From Symbiodinium natans (taxonomy: Eukaryota; Sar; Dinophyceae; Suessiales; Symbiodiniaceae), in the NCBI GenBank assembly GCA_905221605.1, contig CAJNDS010000039.1, positions 183,540 through 247,539 of the forward strand: DNA of 64,000 bases, read 5' to 3'. Position numbers and translations under genes: made by a program. The notes under the pieces were generated by a model, which was not told where the DNA came from, did not search any database, and was given only the letters and a program-made list of their open reading frames with translations. Position 1 is the first letter of the stretch; every line of letters starts with the position of its first letter. Of the stretch, positions 1 through 10,980 are shown in pieces.

Positions 1-91
1 CGCCAAACTTTCCCAACTTGAGGTGACAAAGTTATTGGTCACCTTAAGTTGGCCAGCATCTCAACACACTTCGAAATACATCAATACAGCT

Positions 92-318
92 CGACACACA
101 CACACACATCCACAAGCCCGTGCACACACATCCGCACACACACACACACATGCACAAATCATAGCACATCAACACGCATGCCCACACACACATATCCCCC
201 ACCCACGCGCGCACACACACACACCCACACACGCGCACACACACACACCCACACACGCGCACACACACCCACACAGACACAGACACAGACACAGACACAG
301 ACACAGACACAGACACAG
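92..318. repeat. CA-rich microsatellite ending in an ACACAG hexamer array
   Basis: Interrupted (CA)n runs fill this stretch and end in about eight perfect copies of the hexamer ACACAG (271-318). All long ORFs here are low-complexity translations (His/Thr on +, Val/Cys on -) and are not genes. A second (CA)n tract follows at about 662-715. Confidence 0.95.
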
Positions 319-330
319 TGAATTCTTACG

Positions 331-915
331 CATGTGGGCGTACGATGCTTTATGACATGATGCACGGTCAAGCCGGCTACGCACGCAACCCGCAAAACAA
401 GCGTAAAGAAGCAGTGTTCCATCCAAGTTTGTAGCCTCCAACAGCAGCGACGATGGCAACAGTCCACAGCGAAGATGGTGCATACACACTGCAGGTACAT
501 AATCCGGCGTCCCAGAACGCACCGCTTGCAGCTGTCTTCGTTGGCAGCAGACTTGCAATGGTTCTCCTGCCCCGTGCAACCGAAAAAGCTCTGTGACCAG
601 TGACCCCATGCATCAGGACGTTCCACACACACATATCAAAGCACACATCAACACACGTCAAAATAGACACACACACACACACACGGACTTACTCATGCAC
701 ACACACACACACACAACTGAGCTCACATACACGCACCGGTGCGTTTTTGGCGGGGATTGACCCAATGACTACTACAAAGCACTATATCGTTATGGAGTAC
801 GCCGCTCCACTTCTTCACGTGGCACTCTGCTGGTTCTTCTTGGATGCTGGAACTGCGCAGTCCCGGCTTGTGTTACTGCAAGGTGCTGACCATTGCTGAC
901 CTGTTCTCGTGTCAG
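331..915. other. No supported gene; second CA microsatellite
   Basis: Apart from the (CA)n tract at about 662-715 nothing recognisable is seen. Overlapping ORFs on both strands lack domain-like composition. Confidence 0.5.
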
Positions 916-1041
916 GCTCCGCGAATGGAACCGGAAGCCGAAACTCTCAACACTATTGCCTTCGAAGAGGCAAACGCGCAAAGCGAATCGAAGCTAGACA
1001 GTCGCAACAAGAATGGCCTCAACTTCTCCCAGCTTACCGGG
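916..1041 (+). CDS. Probable internal exon, unknown protein
   Basis: A 42-codon open stretch is preceded by GTCAG and followed by GTTTGT, in phase 0 at both ends. The peptide is polar (motifs MEPEAETLN and EANAQSESKLDSRNK), unlike the simple-sequence ORFs around it. It would splice to the open region at about 1085-1451. The family is not recognised. Confidence 0.35.
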
Positions 1042-1064
1042 GTTTGTGTTCGGAATGATCCGGA

Positions 1065-1451
1065 ATGCATCCATTGACATCTGAGAATCTGAGGTCCGAG
1101 GCGTCTGTGGTTGGGGCCTACGACGCCTTTGCACGGGAGTCACGGGAGTTGGAGAAGATTTTGGACTGCGTCAGGCAAAGCCTCCGCGGGGCAGCTTGGG
1201 AGAGCCAAATGAGCCAAATGAGCCAAATGAGCCAAGGCGGGAGCCAAAAGGGTTGTTGGAGTCCTTGGGAGAGCTCTGAGAGCTCCGAGAGCTCCTGGGA
1301 GAGCTCTGGGGCGCTCTGGGAGCTCTTTGGTGCTTTGGACCGGGAGAAGGGCCGGCTCCGGGGAGTCCTGGAGAGCCTGGGCCCCGTGGGCTTCCATCCC
1401 TTTGCACCTCACTTGCAAGGAGGGGAACTCGGAGAAGGAACGTCAAGATAA
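1065..1451 (+). CDS. Exon-like ORF with 9-bp in-frame repeats, unknown protein
   Basis: The ORF begins with a helical stretch (ARESRELEKILDCVRQSLRG). It is then interrupted by a GAGCCAAAT 9-bp repeat (about 1201-1236, peptide SQM repeated) and a GAGAGCTC-rich segment (about 1269-1322, SSES repeats). No domain is recognised and the 3' end is uncertain; it may continue through introns. Confidence 0.35.
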   Translation: MHPLTSENLRSEASVVGAYDAFARESRELEKILDCVRQSLRGAAWESQMSQMSQMSQGGSQKGCWSPWESSESSESSWESSGALWELFGALDREKGRLRGVLESLGPVGFHPFAPHLQGGELGEGTSR

Positions 1452-1674
1452 CCCTGCTGGAATCTTCATCGGAAGCATCCCTCACTTAGCCGACTGACTG
1501 AGAGAGGGATATCGAATTGATGCAGCACAACTTTAAAGACATTTTTTAAACGCCAGAGCAATAAAATGAGTGGTTGGGAACCAGTCGCTTGCCAGCACAA
1601 GTGCTCCGCAAAAATGACCACATCCCAGGTCCAAGTGGGCCTCGCCGAAGTGGTTCAGGTAGGGAAGATGTGGT

Positions 1675-3390
1675 ATGCTCATCGGTCACATAATGTCAGA
1701 CGTATGCATGATTCTGGTCCTGAAGGCGAAGCTGAGCAGCAAGCTTGCGTTCGCTAAAGAAGATGTGGTGAAATGGAACTTGCAGCAGGCGTTGGCGTTG
1801 ATCCCTCACTGCCGTACAGCCTTGGCCCGTTCTGTGGCCAGTGCCAGCGCCAGCCGCGCCAGCGCCCCCAGCGCCAGCGCCAACGCTGCTGCTGCCAGCG
1901 AAGCCATCGACGCCGAGGCGAGCGGGATGAGCGGGACGAATGGGAAGTTCCAGGCCTTGTGCCAACTCCTGGCGCGCCTCACAAAGTCGGAGTCTTCGGA
2001 TGCGGAATCCGAAAACAGCTTATGCAGCTTCAAGAAAGACCAGGAAAGGACAATCAAGGACAAGACCTGCTTGAACCGTGACAAGGTTCTTGTCTTCGTG
2101 GAGCGTGTGGCGGTGGCTGGTCCCATGGCACAGCTTCTGGAGACGTCGTTGTGCCTTCCGGTAACACACGCCCCCTGGTCTCCGATCTGCTTGATTCAAT
2201 ATTTTCAATACGTGCAGTGAGTAACTAAGCCGACCAAGTTTCTTACGGTGACACTTCCTGGAAGTTATTCAGACAATCCAAACTCGAGGCAGTTCACAGG
2301 GGTTCAGATAGCTTTGGCTCCCAAACGACGCCGTGCAAGAAAACCGTGAAAACCTTCCCTTTACCAGGAAATAGAATCACTTTCGGGTTGTTCGGTTGTT
2401 CTGTTTTCATATTGACTGAACTGGCCTTATTCACTTCTTAGCTTCTCAACAGCTGATGGTTCTTCACATGTTTTTGAACGTTTCCCAACCGCACGAGTTA
2501 GTACAACAGAGTATCGGTGTGCGTCTTGTAGCCAAGGACGTGGGATCGCTTTGCATACGTCGTACATTCTGGAATGGCTCGTATATATGTAAATATAGGC
2601 GAAAGAACCGAAATCAGCCATGATGTGCATGCAATGTTAACACCTCAACCGTTGCATTAGAAGGGTGTGTCTTGCAAATTGCTCGGGCAGACTTCTGAGA
2701 TTCTTGAGATGCGTGAACAATCAGGTGTGTGGTGTGCAGGGGATGGAGGATGCGACACGGCAACGGAATCTGCAGCGCTTCCGTTCGGAGTGCCAGGTCT
2801 TGGTGGCGACGGCATCCCTTGAGGAAGGCTTGGACGTCCCGGCCTGCCGCTTCGTGATTCGCTATGACTATTTCAGCAGTGCCAAGAGCCATGTTCAAGG
2901 GGCAGGCCGTGCCCGGCATCCCGAAGCAGAGATCTTCTACTTCGATAATGATCCTCTGCTGGAAGAGGAGCGCCGACGTCGCGTGGCAGATGCCTGTGAC
3001 CGTGAGGCGTGTGAGGAGTATGGGACGCCTCCAACTTCGCCTGCGCATGCTGCGGACGCCGAGGGTCCTGCCGAGCTGGCTGCCGGTGCTGCTGAGGGTG
3101 CTGCCGAGGGTGCTGCGAGCGTTGGCCTGCAGCCATCCCAGCCCCAACATGGCACAAGCGACGGAATTGCAGACGCGCAGGGCAGTGGCCATGCCTGGGG
3201 TGAGGAGACGACCTTGTGGGACTACGGCTCGAATAAATCCTTCCGGGGGATGGCCTGTTCCTGCGGTGCCGTGCTCTGCATCCAGAGCCGTGCCTATGGC
3301 CGGGGCCGGAAGAAGAAAGAACGCATCTTCTCCAGGGAAGGCCCTTTCCTCTGTCCACTCTCCGAGAGCGAGCCGCTACAGCAAAAATGA
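1675..3390 (+). CDS. Dicer/RIG-I-type SF2 helicase, C-terminal domain (two exons)
   Basis: Two exons are visible: about 1697-2160 and 2740-3390. They are joined by a GT-AG intron (2161-2739) that is phase 0 on both sides. Exon 1 carries the strand leading into the second RecA domain (KVLVFVERVAVAGPMAQLLE, helicase motif IV region). Exon 2 carries motif V (LVATASLEEGLDVP) and motif VI (HVQGAGRARH). The EEGLD-plus-QxxGRAR signature is that of Dicer and RIG-I-like helicases, enzymes that use ATP to act on double-stranded RNA. Motifs I-III are not seen, so the N-terminal half lies upstream or is lost. The segment normally joining motifs IV and V is short here, and a micro-exon may be hidden in the 579-bp intron. 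Exon 2 ends with an Ala/Glu-rich linker, a CSCG motif and a basic GRGRKKK tail before a TGA. Confidence 0.65.
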
Positions 3391-3610
3391 ACATCGGATA
3401 GATTTGGGAGTTGCTAGTGGCTGCTAACGGTTTGCTAACGAGCATGGTGAAGCTGGCTTTTGCTCGACTCGAGCAAGGGGAAAAATGGGGACACAGGGGG
3501 ACACGGAGACACAGCAGCAGCACACAACAACACGCAACAGCACAGTTTGTTTGAGCGGACCAGTACATGTGCCGGTGCCCGTGATGGATGTCCCCAGCGC
3601 GGCTTCATGA

Positions 3611-3793
3611 CCGACGATCGGGCGTCTCAAGTGTTCACTGCTGTTCGCCGCGCTGGTGGCGAGGCTCGTCCTGGTCCGTCCTTCTGCGTGCGAGCTTGTT
3701 TCTCGCAAGTTCATGCAGGAGGCGGAACTGCATCCTTTGCGTGACATCACCAACAAGGAAATTGAAGAGGCATTCATCGTGCGATGCCAATGA
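3611..3793 (+). CDS. Possible terminal exon, unknown protein
   Basis: Sixty codons are open up to a TGA at 3791-3793, with no Met near the start, so this would be a spliced exon. The second half (ELVSRKFMQEAELHPLRDIT) has normal protein composition, unlike the other two frames. It lies 220 bp after the helicase stop and may belong to a separate gene. The family is unknown. Confidence 0.3.
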   Translation, partial: PTIGRLKCSLLFAALVARLVLVRPSACELVSRKFMQEAELHPLRDITNKEIEEAFIVRCQ

Positions 3794-4289
3794 AGCCATT
3801 CATGCCACACCTGCTTTAGTGTGTGGGCCCTCACTGAACAGTCGAAGCTGGTTTCCGCTCTCTTTGAACGGCCCACGGGTTTTACATGTTGTCAGTAGGT
3901 CCAATAAAGAGGAGGTTATATGAGTGAAGAAGGGACCGACAGGCCCCGCACTTGATTTAAAGGCGCATGGCACGACAGGTTCTTACGACCCCCGGACGGT
4001 TTGACTTAACTGCGGACTCCGCTCTGTCACTCTGGACCCCCAAGCAGTCACAGGGTCCTGAATAGCCCGGCCAACTCGACTTTATAGAAGAGCCCATGAA
4101 TGCGTGTCGCAATAAAAACCTGCAAAGCTGATTCTTCGGGGTGCTCAATATTGTTCAATGCGAGGTGAAGCAGCTGAAGCACCCTCCTCGTGAAGTCGCG
4201 AGGCGAGAAATACGAGAGTAATGGGAATCTCTGCAGCGGTGCGGCTGTCATTGCTTAAAGGCTTAAAGCAATTGCTTATGATGCTGCAG

Positions 4290-4740
4290 GGTCATGGAAG
4301 TCGTCCACCTTCTGCTGTCAATGGCGCTTCCACCATCCCTGGACTGGGGCGACGTTCTCCGCACCATCGTCCGTGTGGACTTTCTGAAGCGTGCTCGCAG
4401 CATTGATCTGGATGCTGTGCTGGAGCAGCCACGACTCATCGACTACATTTGCCGAAGGCTCGCCTTTTCTGGGATCTCTTCCATTGCAGTCCGATGTAGT
4501 TGGCGAGAGTCCCTCGGGCGGTTGAGAGTTTGTTTCTGAACGTGTGCCTTGCTGGTGGTTGAGGTTTGCGGTTTTCGGGAGCGAATGCTTGTATGCAGAA
4601 TTGCGCCCAACAACGCTGAGGCCGGGACTTGCTGTGTCACGCAGGTACTTCACCGGAAGTGAGCCTTTGACCCCCGATCGTGTGCGGTGGGCAAGCAAAG
4701 CTGTCGTCGCTTTCTTTGGGCGGCTCGCCATCATTGCATG
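4290..4740 (+). CDS. Dynein heavy chain-like fragment (two exons, GC-AG intron)
   Basis: Exon 1 (4290-4457) reads VMEVVHLLLSMALPP, then DWGDVLRTI and FLKRARSIDLD. Exon 2 (from 4645) continues YFTGSEPLTPDRVRWASKAV. This matches the helical region that precedes the stalk of dynein heavy chains: a helix, a W, an FL..L..D motif, then a tyrosine, a Pro/Phe-containing loop and an S.AA helix. The intron 4458-4644 begins GC and ends CAG, and the split AG|G codon restores one reading frame across the junction. That is strong evidence that both exons are real. Motor AAA modules are not in the window, so this is a small internal part of a large gene or a relic. The 3' end of exon 2 is uncertain. Confidence 0.5.
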
Positions 4741-4744
4741 CTCA

Positions 4745-5280
4745 TCGTTTCTTATGTCTGGTCGCTGTGCTGTGTCAGCAGCAGTTTTGATTTCTGATGC
4801 TCTTGCGATTCTTAATTGCTCGCAAGGTGGACGGTTGCCATTATAGCTGGCATACTCCCAGCTTTCCCGACCAAGGCATGGATGGGCATGCAACCCTGAA
4901 GGCACGATGAAACATGCACTGTGCTAGGTGGGTGGCGAGGAATCGCGGCGACGGATCTTTCTGCTGGATCAGGAGATGGTGAGAATTGGTGAGATAATCT
5001 CATCCTCTTGTCTGTCTGCACATTTGGGTTCACAGAGACATCTTCTCCCACGGTTGTAAGTGCGTGGCACCCAGTATTTGCTAGACCTTACCCGGTCTTG
5101 CCACCCAAAGGGCGGGTCTGATGAAGGTGGCCGAAACCCTAATCTCTGGACGGCATACATGGCCGCCTCTTCTTCGGGTGATCAGGAAGTTGTTTGGGGA
5201 GGGTTCGCGACACTGCGCCGCGCCTGCTAGATTTAGGACAAGTTGTCAACAAAAAACTACTTGACGAGTAAACGGGGGGG
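4745..5280. other. No supported gene
   Basis: ORFs on both strands are short and overlapping, and no domain or repeat was recognised. A G7 run lies just before the coiled-coil exon that follows. Confidence 0.4.
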
Positions 5281-5286
5281 CCCGCC

Positions 5287-6250
5287 TTGCCTGCACGCCA
5301 GGAGCTGCGCGAGGGACGCCGCAGGGAGTCTGAAGAGCGGCGAAAGGAGGTCGAAGAGGACCAGCGCAGTCATTTGCAAAATCTAAGCAAATGCCAAATC
5401 GAAAAGCTTAATATACGAGCAAAGACATCAGCACTCAAGGAGGCAGTGCCTGCGTTGATGTCTCAAAGGGGGAGAGCATCAGACAAGTAGACTTCTGTCA
5501 TGTTCTGTCCATTTCCGTGACGTATTCAAGACTGAGAGATGATGAGTTGAACGGCAAGTCCCAAGCAGTCCCGGCTGCCAATGCGAAGTCGTGGATCACG
5601 CGGGATATCAATGGATCATAGCTGTGCGAAAATCTTTGGATCGCCACCTTTCCCGGATCGGAGCCTTCTGTCGTCCTTCTGATACGCCGCTGTTTCTCGT
5701 AGAACACATCGGCTAAGCCAGCTAAGCCTTGCGTCAGCCCACCACATCCTGCGCTTGGCGACAGCAGTAGGGCACGAGTCAGGAGAAGCAAAAGCAAGTC
5801 GAAAGGCAGCTCAAGGTGGCGGTGATTCTCAACCGGCCATGCTGTGTGCCGTCGGCAGTGCTTTCAGGTGCTTGAGAAGAACCGAGAAGACCAGGAACGG
5901 CAGCGCCGCCAACAGCAGCAGGAACAAGAGCAACTGCAGCTTGCTGCTAAGCTCCAGGCTGCAGAAGCTGCAGAAGCCGTCACGAGAAAAGCAGAGGCGG
6001 AAAAGATGCGACAGCAGCAGCTACGCCAGCAGCTAGAGCAAGACCAGCAGAAGGCCGACTGCTGGAAAGTTGTGAGAGTTTTGCAGAGTGTTCCAAGATC
6101 TTTTCCCCAAGTTTCTCTCAGAGATGTGTTGTCTGTGTTGTCAGGCCTTTGAGCAGCACCGAAGAGCTGCCGCCAAGCAGAAGAAGCTCGAAGCAAAAAT
6201 CAGGCTGCGAACATGCGCAAGAATGCACGAAAACGCCCACGCTTTCATGC
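5287..6250 (+). CDS. Coiled-coil protein, three exons visible
   Basis: Exon-like segments are at about 5287-5360 (LREGRRRESEERRKEVEED), 5868-6070 (starting VLEKNREDQERQRRQQQQ, rich in Gln, Glu, Arg and Ala) and about 6144-6210 (AFEQHRRAAAKQKKLEAKI). The second starts after TTTCAG in phase 0, and GAG|GTCGAA in the first is a matching phase-0 donor. All are heptad-like and highly charged, typical of long dimeric coiled coils. No catalytic domain is seen. It is probably a structural or cytoskeletal protein, but the function cannot be named. It is unlikely to be the dynein stalk, whose helices are less Gln-rich. Confidence 0.5.
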
Positions 6251-6560
6251 CGACTGGCTGTTTCCGTGGCGTTCTCAGTTCTCTAAGACTCTAAGCTGAC
6301 CGAGGCGCAAAAAACGCCGTGCGCTTGGTTTAGATGCTGAGGATTCCGGCTCAGAAGCCGCTCACTGAGTGGGGCCCACTGAGCTAGGATGGCAAGATGC
6401 CGCAATTGAAAGTCTTTGCCAACCTGCGCGTCTCGACTTGCATGCACAGCACAGATTTGACTTTGCAGTGCAACTTGTTTAGGCGGAGCGGCAGCGTGGA
6501 ACTTGGAACATCAACAATCCAGATATCCGATTCATGTCCATAGAAGGCTTGAGTTAAGGG

Positions 6561-6824
6561 CTGGGCGAACGCCCATTCTTCGACATGGAAAGCACATTGC
6601 CCGTTGACGGAGGTGCTGAAATTACATTCCTATCTGACGAGTTCGCTGACCACTGTACGGCCGTGTCTTGCCGACCTATTCACTACGGCCAGCACTTCTT
6701 CGAGTTCATCATTCATAGTTTCAGCAACTCGTCGGCAGAATCTGTGCTTGCTCAGCTGCTCAGCTGCTGGCCGATATCAGAGTCGAGTCGAGTCTTGCAG
6801 GTGACCAGCTGCGATGTGGTGTGA
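6561..6824 (+). CDS. SPRY/B30.2-like exon (tentative)
   Basis: The open stretch contains VDGGAEITFLSDEFADHC followed by RPIHYGQHFFEFIIHS. A 'G-x-HyFEf-x-i' strand after a variable loop is a hallmark of the N-terminal half of SPRY domains, which are protein-interaction modules. The second half of the domain was not found downstream. The region 6830-7730 holds no clear exon. Treat the family name as a hypothesis. Confidence 0.3.
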   Translation: MGERPFFDMESTLPVDGGAEITFLSDEFADHCTAVSCRPIHYGQHFFEFIIHSFSNSSAESVLAQLLSCWPISESSRVLQVTSCDVV

Positions 6825-7734
6825 CCACTGATTCCGTGCAGGTGCGCACCATGGCGGGGAGACAGTGACAGGTAAAAGTTGACATCACGTTGACATGCTG
6901 TGCGCTGCAACACATGTGCTGATCTGCTCGGAGGCTGGTGCACTGGTGGCGGGCCACAACCTGCGTGGCTGGTGTTGCCATGTTGCATTCAATGTAACAG
7001 TCCAGCAATTGGCACATCCAGCATTCCATTTGCGCACATGGGCGCCGCATACTCAGGCACAGTGAGTTGCAGCATAAAGTGAGCCAAGAGCACATCTCTT
7101 GATGTGAGCTGATGTCCAGGCCCAGGTCGGTGCTACTCTGTGCTGCCCAAACAGGTTACAATAGCGGACGACGAAATCCACAGCTACGGGGTATGCCGGC
7201 TGGCTTGCAAGTCAATGGCAAGGCAGGGGGCTTCAGTGCTGCACTGAAGCCCAGGCAGTATGAGCAGCGCAGTTGTAAGTGGAGGTCGTCCAAGACTTTG
7301 GCAGCATCGAAAACGGCGCACCGGCCCGGTGATGTCGTGCACACGCCTTGTGGACTTCAAAAGGGATGTGAGGCATATACTGCATATACATGTTGAGGTG
7401 ACGCCATCGGTGTGCTGTTGGATGCGGACCTCAAATCGCATACAGCGCTACACAGATGCGAGTACTTCTCCAAGCGCGCACGTGAATGGAATTGTTTGGA
7501 ATTGTTTGGAATGCATGAGAAGAGAAATTTCAGAAATGGCCAAGGGGCTCCCTTTTTTGCATTCTGCAGCGCAGGACCGGTGGTCGATTGCATTTTTGAA
7601 GAACCGGGTGCTGGAGGGCAGCTGTGCGATGACTTGCCACATGCGCGAGCCGCCTCCGAGACCAAACAGGAAAGCATGTTTTAGCTTTTTGCAATGCTTC
7701 TCTCGGCAGTATGTCAAACTGTTGTCCTTTTCAG

Positions 7735-9058
7735 CTCAGAAAGTTCATCGAACACCCCATGCAACCAAGGTTGTACTTACTGTTGCACATGGATGCTGCA
7801 GGTGACCATGTGGAACTGCGTCATGTCGCCCTACAAGAAGCTCCTGCGGATGCCGTTGCTGAACTTGAGTCCTACTCCCCTCCCTCTTGGCAGACCTTGA
7901 CCAGTGACTGCTCTGATTGCTCAAGCGTGACCAGTGGTGAGGGCGAGCACGCTGAAACAGTCCGATGTTCAAGTTCCCCAACAAGTCCCGCATCGCAGTC
8001 TTCACGCCGCCCACCATTCTCTGCCAAATCCGACGTAGACAATCTGGCCGATTTGCCCCCTGTAGCAAAGCCGACATCGGCAGCGCCACGAGATCACATC
8101 GGCAAAAGCCTCCGAGCGAAGGCAGAGCAACCAAGACCAGCCTCCGGCGACATTTCGAGGTCACTGCGTGCGGCTGGGGCACTTCTGGCACGCAAACCTT
8201 CCGAGAGAGATGTCGAGAGAGAGGCCCAGGATGCACACACACCGCATGGGCCGCAGGGGCCGCAGGGGCCGCAGGGGCCGCAGGGGCCGCAGGGGCGAGG
8301 ATCCCCCAGACTCGAGCAGCAAGAGGGCTCCGTGGGGTTGAAAGCCCGCTTGAAAGAGTTGAAGGAATGTTTTGATGAGGGCTTGCTGACCCAGGAGGAG
8401 TTCCAAGAGGACTTTCTGAATCAAGCTTTTGCCAGTTGGAGGGCACTCACTAAGAACTGCCATGGCACTTGCCGTTGCACTTTCCATGCGCCTGCAGGAG
8501 AAAAGCTTCCTCCTGAGAGCATTACGGCCAAAGTTCGCCACATTCTCCGAGCAGTCAGCAGAGATGGCAGAGACCCCTTCTGGCACATCCGGCACTCCTG
8601 TTTCGGCTTCTCCCTCGGCTTCAGTTCCGGCTTCAGTTCCGGCCTCCCGGAAGATTGGCACCATGGGCACCATGGGCACCATGGGCACCATGGGCACCAT
8701 GGGCACCGGCAAACGCGTGGGAGGCAGCGCGGGGAGCACCCGCAAAGAGCGGGGAGAGGATGCAGAGGCCGAGCTCGGTGCCTTCGGGGCCGGGGCTCTG
8801 GGTGATGTTTCCCCCAATGCAAGCTCGCCCAGCAGGGACTTCCCAACGGCCCCTCTAGGACCAGGGTTCGCGGCACTGCTCGACCACTGCGCGGCCAGCT
8901 TCAATGACCAACAAAACTCATTGAGAGATTGCGGGGAGCCGTGTTTTATACCTGTTGCGGGTAAGGAGTTGGCCTACTGTGTAAAATGCTCCCTCGACAA
9001 TTTGTCAAAGCTGCTGCTTGGCTGTGCCCTTACAAGGGGGACCTATCAGGAAAAATGA
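7735..9058 (+). CDS. Low-complexity protein with SHOCT-like helix and GPQ / GTM repeats
   Basis: Exon 1 starts after TTTTCAG at 7735. It holds a Ser/Pro-rich region, a collagen-like Gly-Pro-Gln run from a 9-bp repeat (about 8246-8295) and the motif [20 protein letters not shown], which resembles the SHOCT helix common in dinoflagellate proteins. Around 8443-8498 the frame changes. CCTGCAG|GAG at 8497/8498 is a good phase-0 acceptor, and AGG|GCACTC at 8442/8443 a possible GC donor, giving a very short intron (55 nt). Exon 2 encodes [13 protein letters not shown], a Ser/Ala/Pro region, a (GTM)n run from the 9-bp unit CACCATGGG (about 8658-8708) and an Asp/Glu segment. No enzymatic domain is seen. 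Confidence 0.5.
8246..8295 (+). repeat. 9-bp tandem repeat (CCGCAGGGG)n inside an exon
   Basis: About five to six perfect copies encode Gly-Pro-Gln in frame. The unit is a multiple of three, so copy-number change keeps the frame. Confidence 0.9.
8658..8708 (+). repeat. 9-bp tandem repeat (CACCATGGG)n inside an exon
   Basis: Five to six copies encode Gly-Thr-Met in the frame of the second exon of the 7.7-9.1 kb gene. Confidence 0.9.
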
Positions 9059-9401
9059 CTCCCCAGCAACGAAACAGATCCGAGCAAACAGACTTCTGCA
9101 ACCTGCTCCAGGCACTCGTAGCATCGTAGTTTACACTTTGCCTGATGCCTCATGCCCCATGGCGCCAATGTCTGTGCTCGGCCGCGTGGGTCCGGCAAGA
9201 ACCTGGCAGAGGCCCAGTGGCCGCCTGCCGGTAGGTCTGCAGAGTCTGCAGCGCAGCCGGAAAGTTTATCAGCCACGCAGCCAGGACAGCAACTTGCGCC
9301 GCTTTTGCAGCATATCAGTCGTAGCGGAGCGCTTGCAAGGAGTGCTTCGTGAAATGCGGCCAACGCTTGTCAAGTGCATCTTGTTTGTTGGCAACAGCTA
9401 G
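9018..9401 (+). CDS. Exon-like ORF, unknown protein
   Basis: The segment about 9160-9390 reads RVGPARTWQRPSGRLPVG and further Arg/Leu-rich sequence in one frame. A competing frame is also open, so the frame is not certain. No family is recognised. Confidence 0.2.
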   Translation: MAVPLQGGPIRKNDSPATKQIRANRLLQPAPGTRSIVVYTLPDASCPMAPMSVLGRVGPARTWQRPSGRLPVGLQSLQRSRKVYQPRSQDSNLRRFCSISVVAERLQGVLREMRPTLVKCILFVGNS

Positions 9402-9694
9402 TTTCCTCGCTGGGCGCTGAGTGCCGCATACATGGTTAACCATATATGCATTTGATGCATTTGCCTTCGGGCAGAGTTCTCCCGGAGCGGAGAGGTAGCA
9501 CCACGGGCCTGCAGAGGCAGAGGCATTGGCACACAACATCACTCACAGAGTAACTAACAGCGTGCTACCTTTTAAAGGCTTTTGGTTAAGTGTTGCTGCA
9601 TGAGGAATGCTTTTTTTGGCGCGTCCCCGCCAGGCTGGCGAGGCTGGCGATGTCGGAGCTCCATGAGCGGCCAGCGCGATCGGGAGGCCCGGGT

Positions 9695-9748
9695 GGGGGG
9701 GGCAGGGGGGGGGCAGGGGGGGGGGCAGGGGGGGGGGGCAGGGGGGGC
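9695..9748 (+). repeat. CAG-interrupted poly-G minisatellite
   Basis: Runs of 7-11 G separated by CA occur four to five times. The surrounding ORF would encode Gly/Arg/Ala repeats. The strand could fold as a G-quadruplex, which is inference from G-run density. Confidence 0.9.
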
Positions 9749-10273
9749 ACCTCAGGCACCTCAGTCAGCGTTCTCTCATCTGCACGGGTTGCCTTCGCAG
9801 GTGCCTCCGCCCAATCGTTGGGCCACCGGCGCCCCGATCACGCCACCGCCTTGTGCTGCACTTTGCCTTGCTCCCCGTTTGGTGTCCCACTTAAGTGTAT
9901 TCCAAGAGCACACAGCTGTCACAGCGCCCAGGACCCCAGCCAGCTCCACGATCACGCTGCGGCTTTTTCCTTACTTGCGGTTAGCTCGGGGATTGGTATG
10001 CCGCATGCTTCTGTACAGTGAGCTCCACTTTAGCTTCCGGCCTGTGAGTCTGGCCTGTGAGCTCTTCAAGACACATTGACATTAGGAGCCGCTGCTGTTC
10101 GGCAGCCACGGTGTAGTTTCATGTTTCATGAGTCGTCGTTTGTCGGTCGCTTTTGTGTTGAACAAGTGTAGAAGAAATCGAAGCCACCAGCTTCAGCTTG
10201 CACCCAGACCAGACATGCGGATCGACGAGGTCATCAGGATCCTGCTTCGTGGCATTCTCGGCTTAGGACATGA

Positions 10274-10980
10274 CTCATATGACTCAATATGACAGCATCG
10301 TGTGCATCCACTCGAGGCTCCAACGCGGTTTGCGTCGGTGATGCGTCCGACGGCGTCTTCTTCGTGAAGGCCGGCCATCCTCGGACAACCCGTGGGAAAC
10401 AGACCTCGCAGACCTCACGAATCTTATGCGATCGGGACATCACGACGGTGGTTGCCCTAGTGAGGACGCCCAGGCAAGGCGAAGGAGAGGTTTGACTGGC
10501 AGCCCTTGGGCAAGTTGCACCGGATAAGTCGCGCGCATCGGGACAGCATTGTTGCGGCGACTTGCCTTCAACATCTACAAACTGCCTCCTGCCAGTTTAA
10601 ATGCTTTTGGAAGCCTAAAGCACCTTCTGTTCCCTGGCGAAAGGTTGCCCAAGATGATGAGGCAGAGGTGCGGTCATCAAGTATTTCATGATGACTTGCG
10701 GCTTTGTGCCATGTCTTTCCAGGACGAAGGCCTTGCATGCATCTCGTTGGCCGACCTCCTGGATGTGCGCAGTCTCAGTCGCATCTGCGGGTGGGAGCTA
10801 CCTACTGCCACAGTGGAGATTTCGTCTTCATTTGTGGGGAATCGAGATCGTGCCCACTCGATACATAGAGAATCCCTGCTTATGAGAGGGCAACCTACTT
10901 CGTGGATATTGGGGATGTGGAACCCCAGTGCAAAGGGGCCGGTATGCAGATCAGGAGATCAGGAGCTCCCCCCAAAATAG
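10274..10980 (+). CDS. Two exon-like ORFs, unknown protein(s)
   Basis: The first, about 10300-10490, contains NAVCVGDASDGVFFVKAGHP. The second, 10549-10980, contains NAFGSLKHLLFPGERLPKMM and DEGLACISLADLLDVRSLSR. Both have globular-protein composition, but no domain is recognised and boundaries are not fixed. A short exon-like segment (MRIDEVIRILLRGILG) precedes them at about 10215. Confidence 0.3.

Noticed and set aside
23-720. Long ORFs on both strands in the first 700 bases
   Set aside because: They are translations of CA microsatellites (His/Thr or Val/Cys repeats) and mirror each other.
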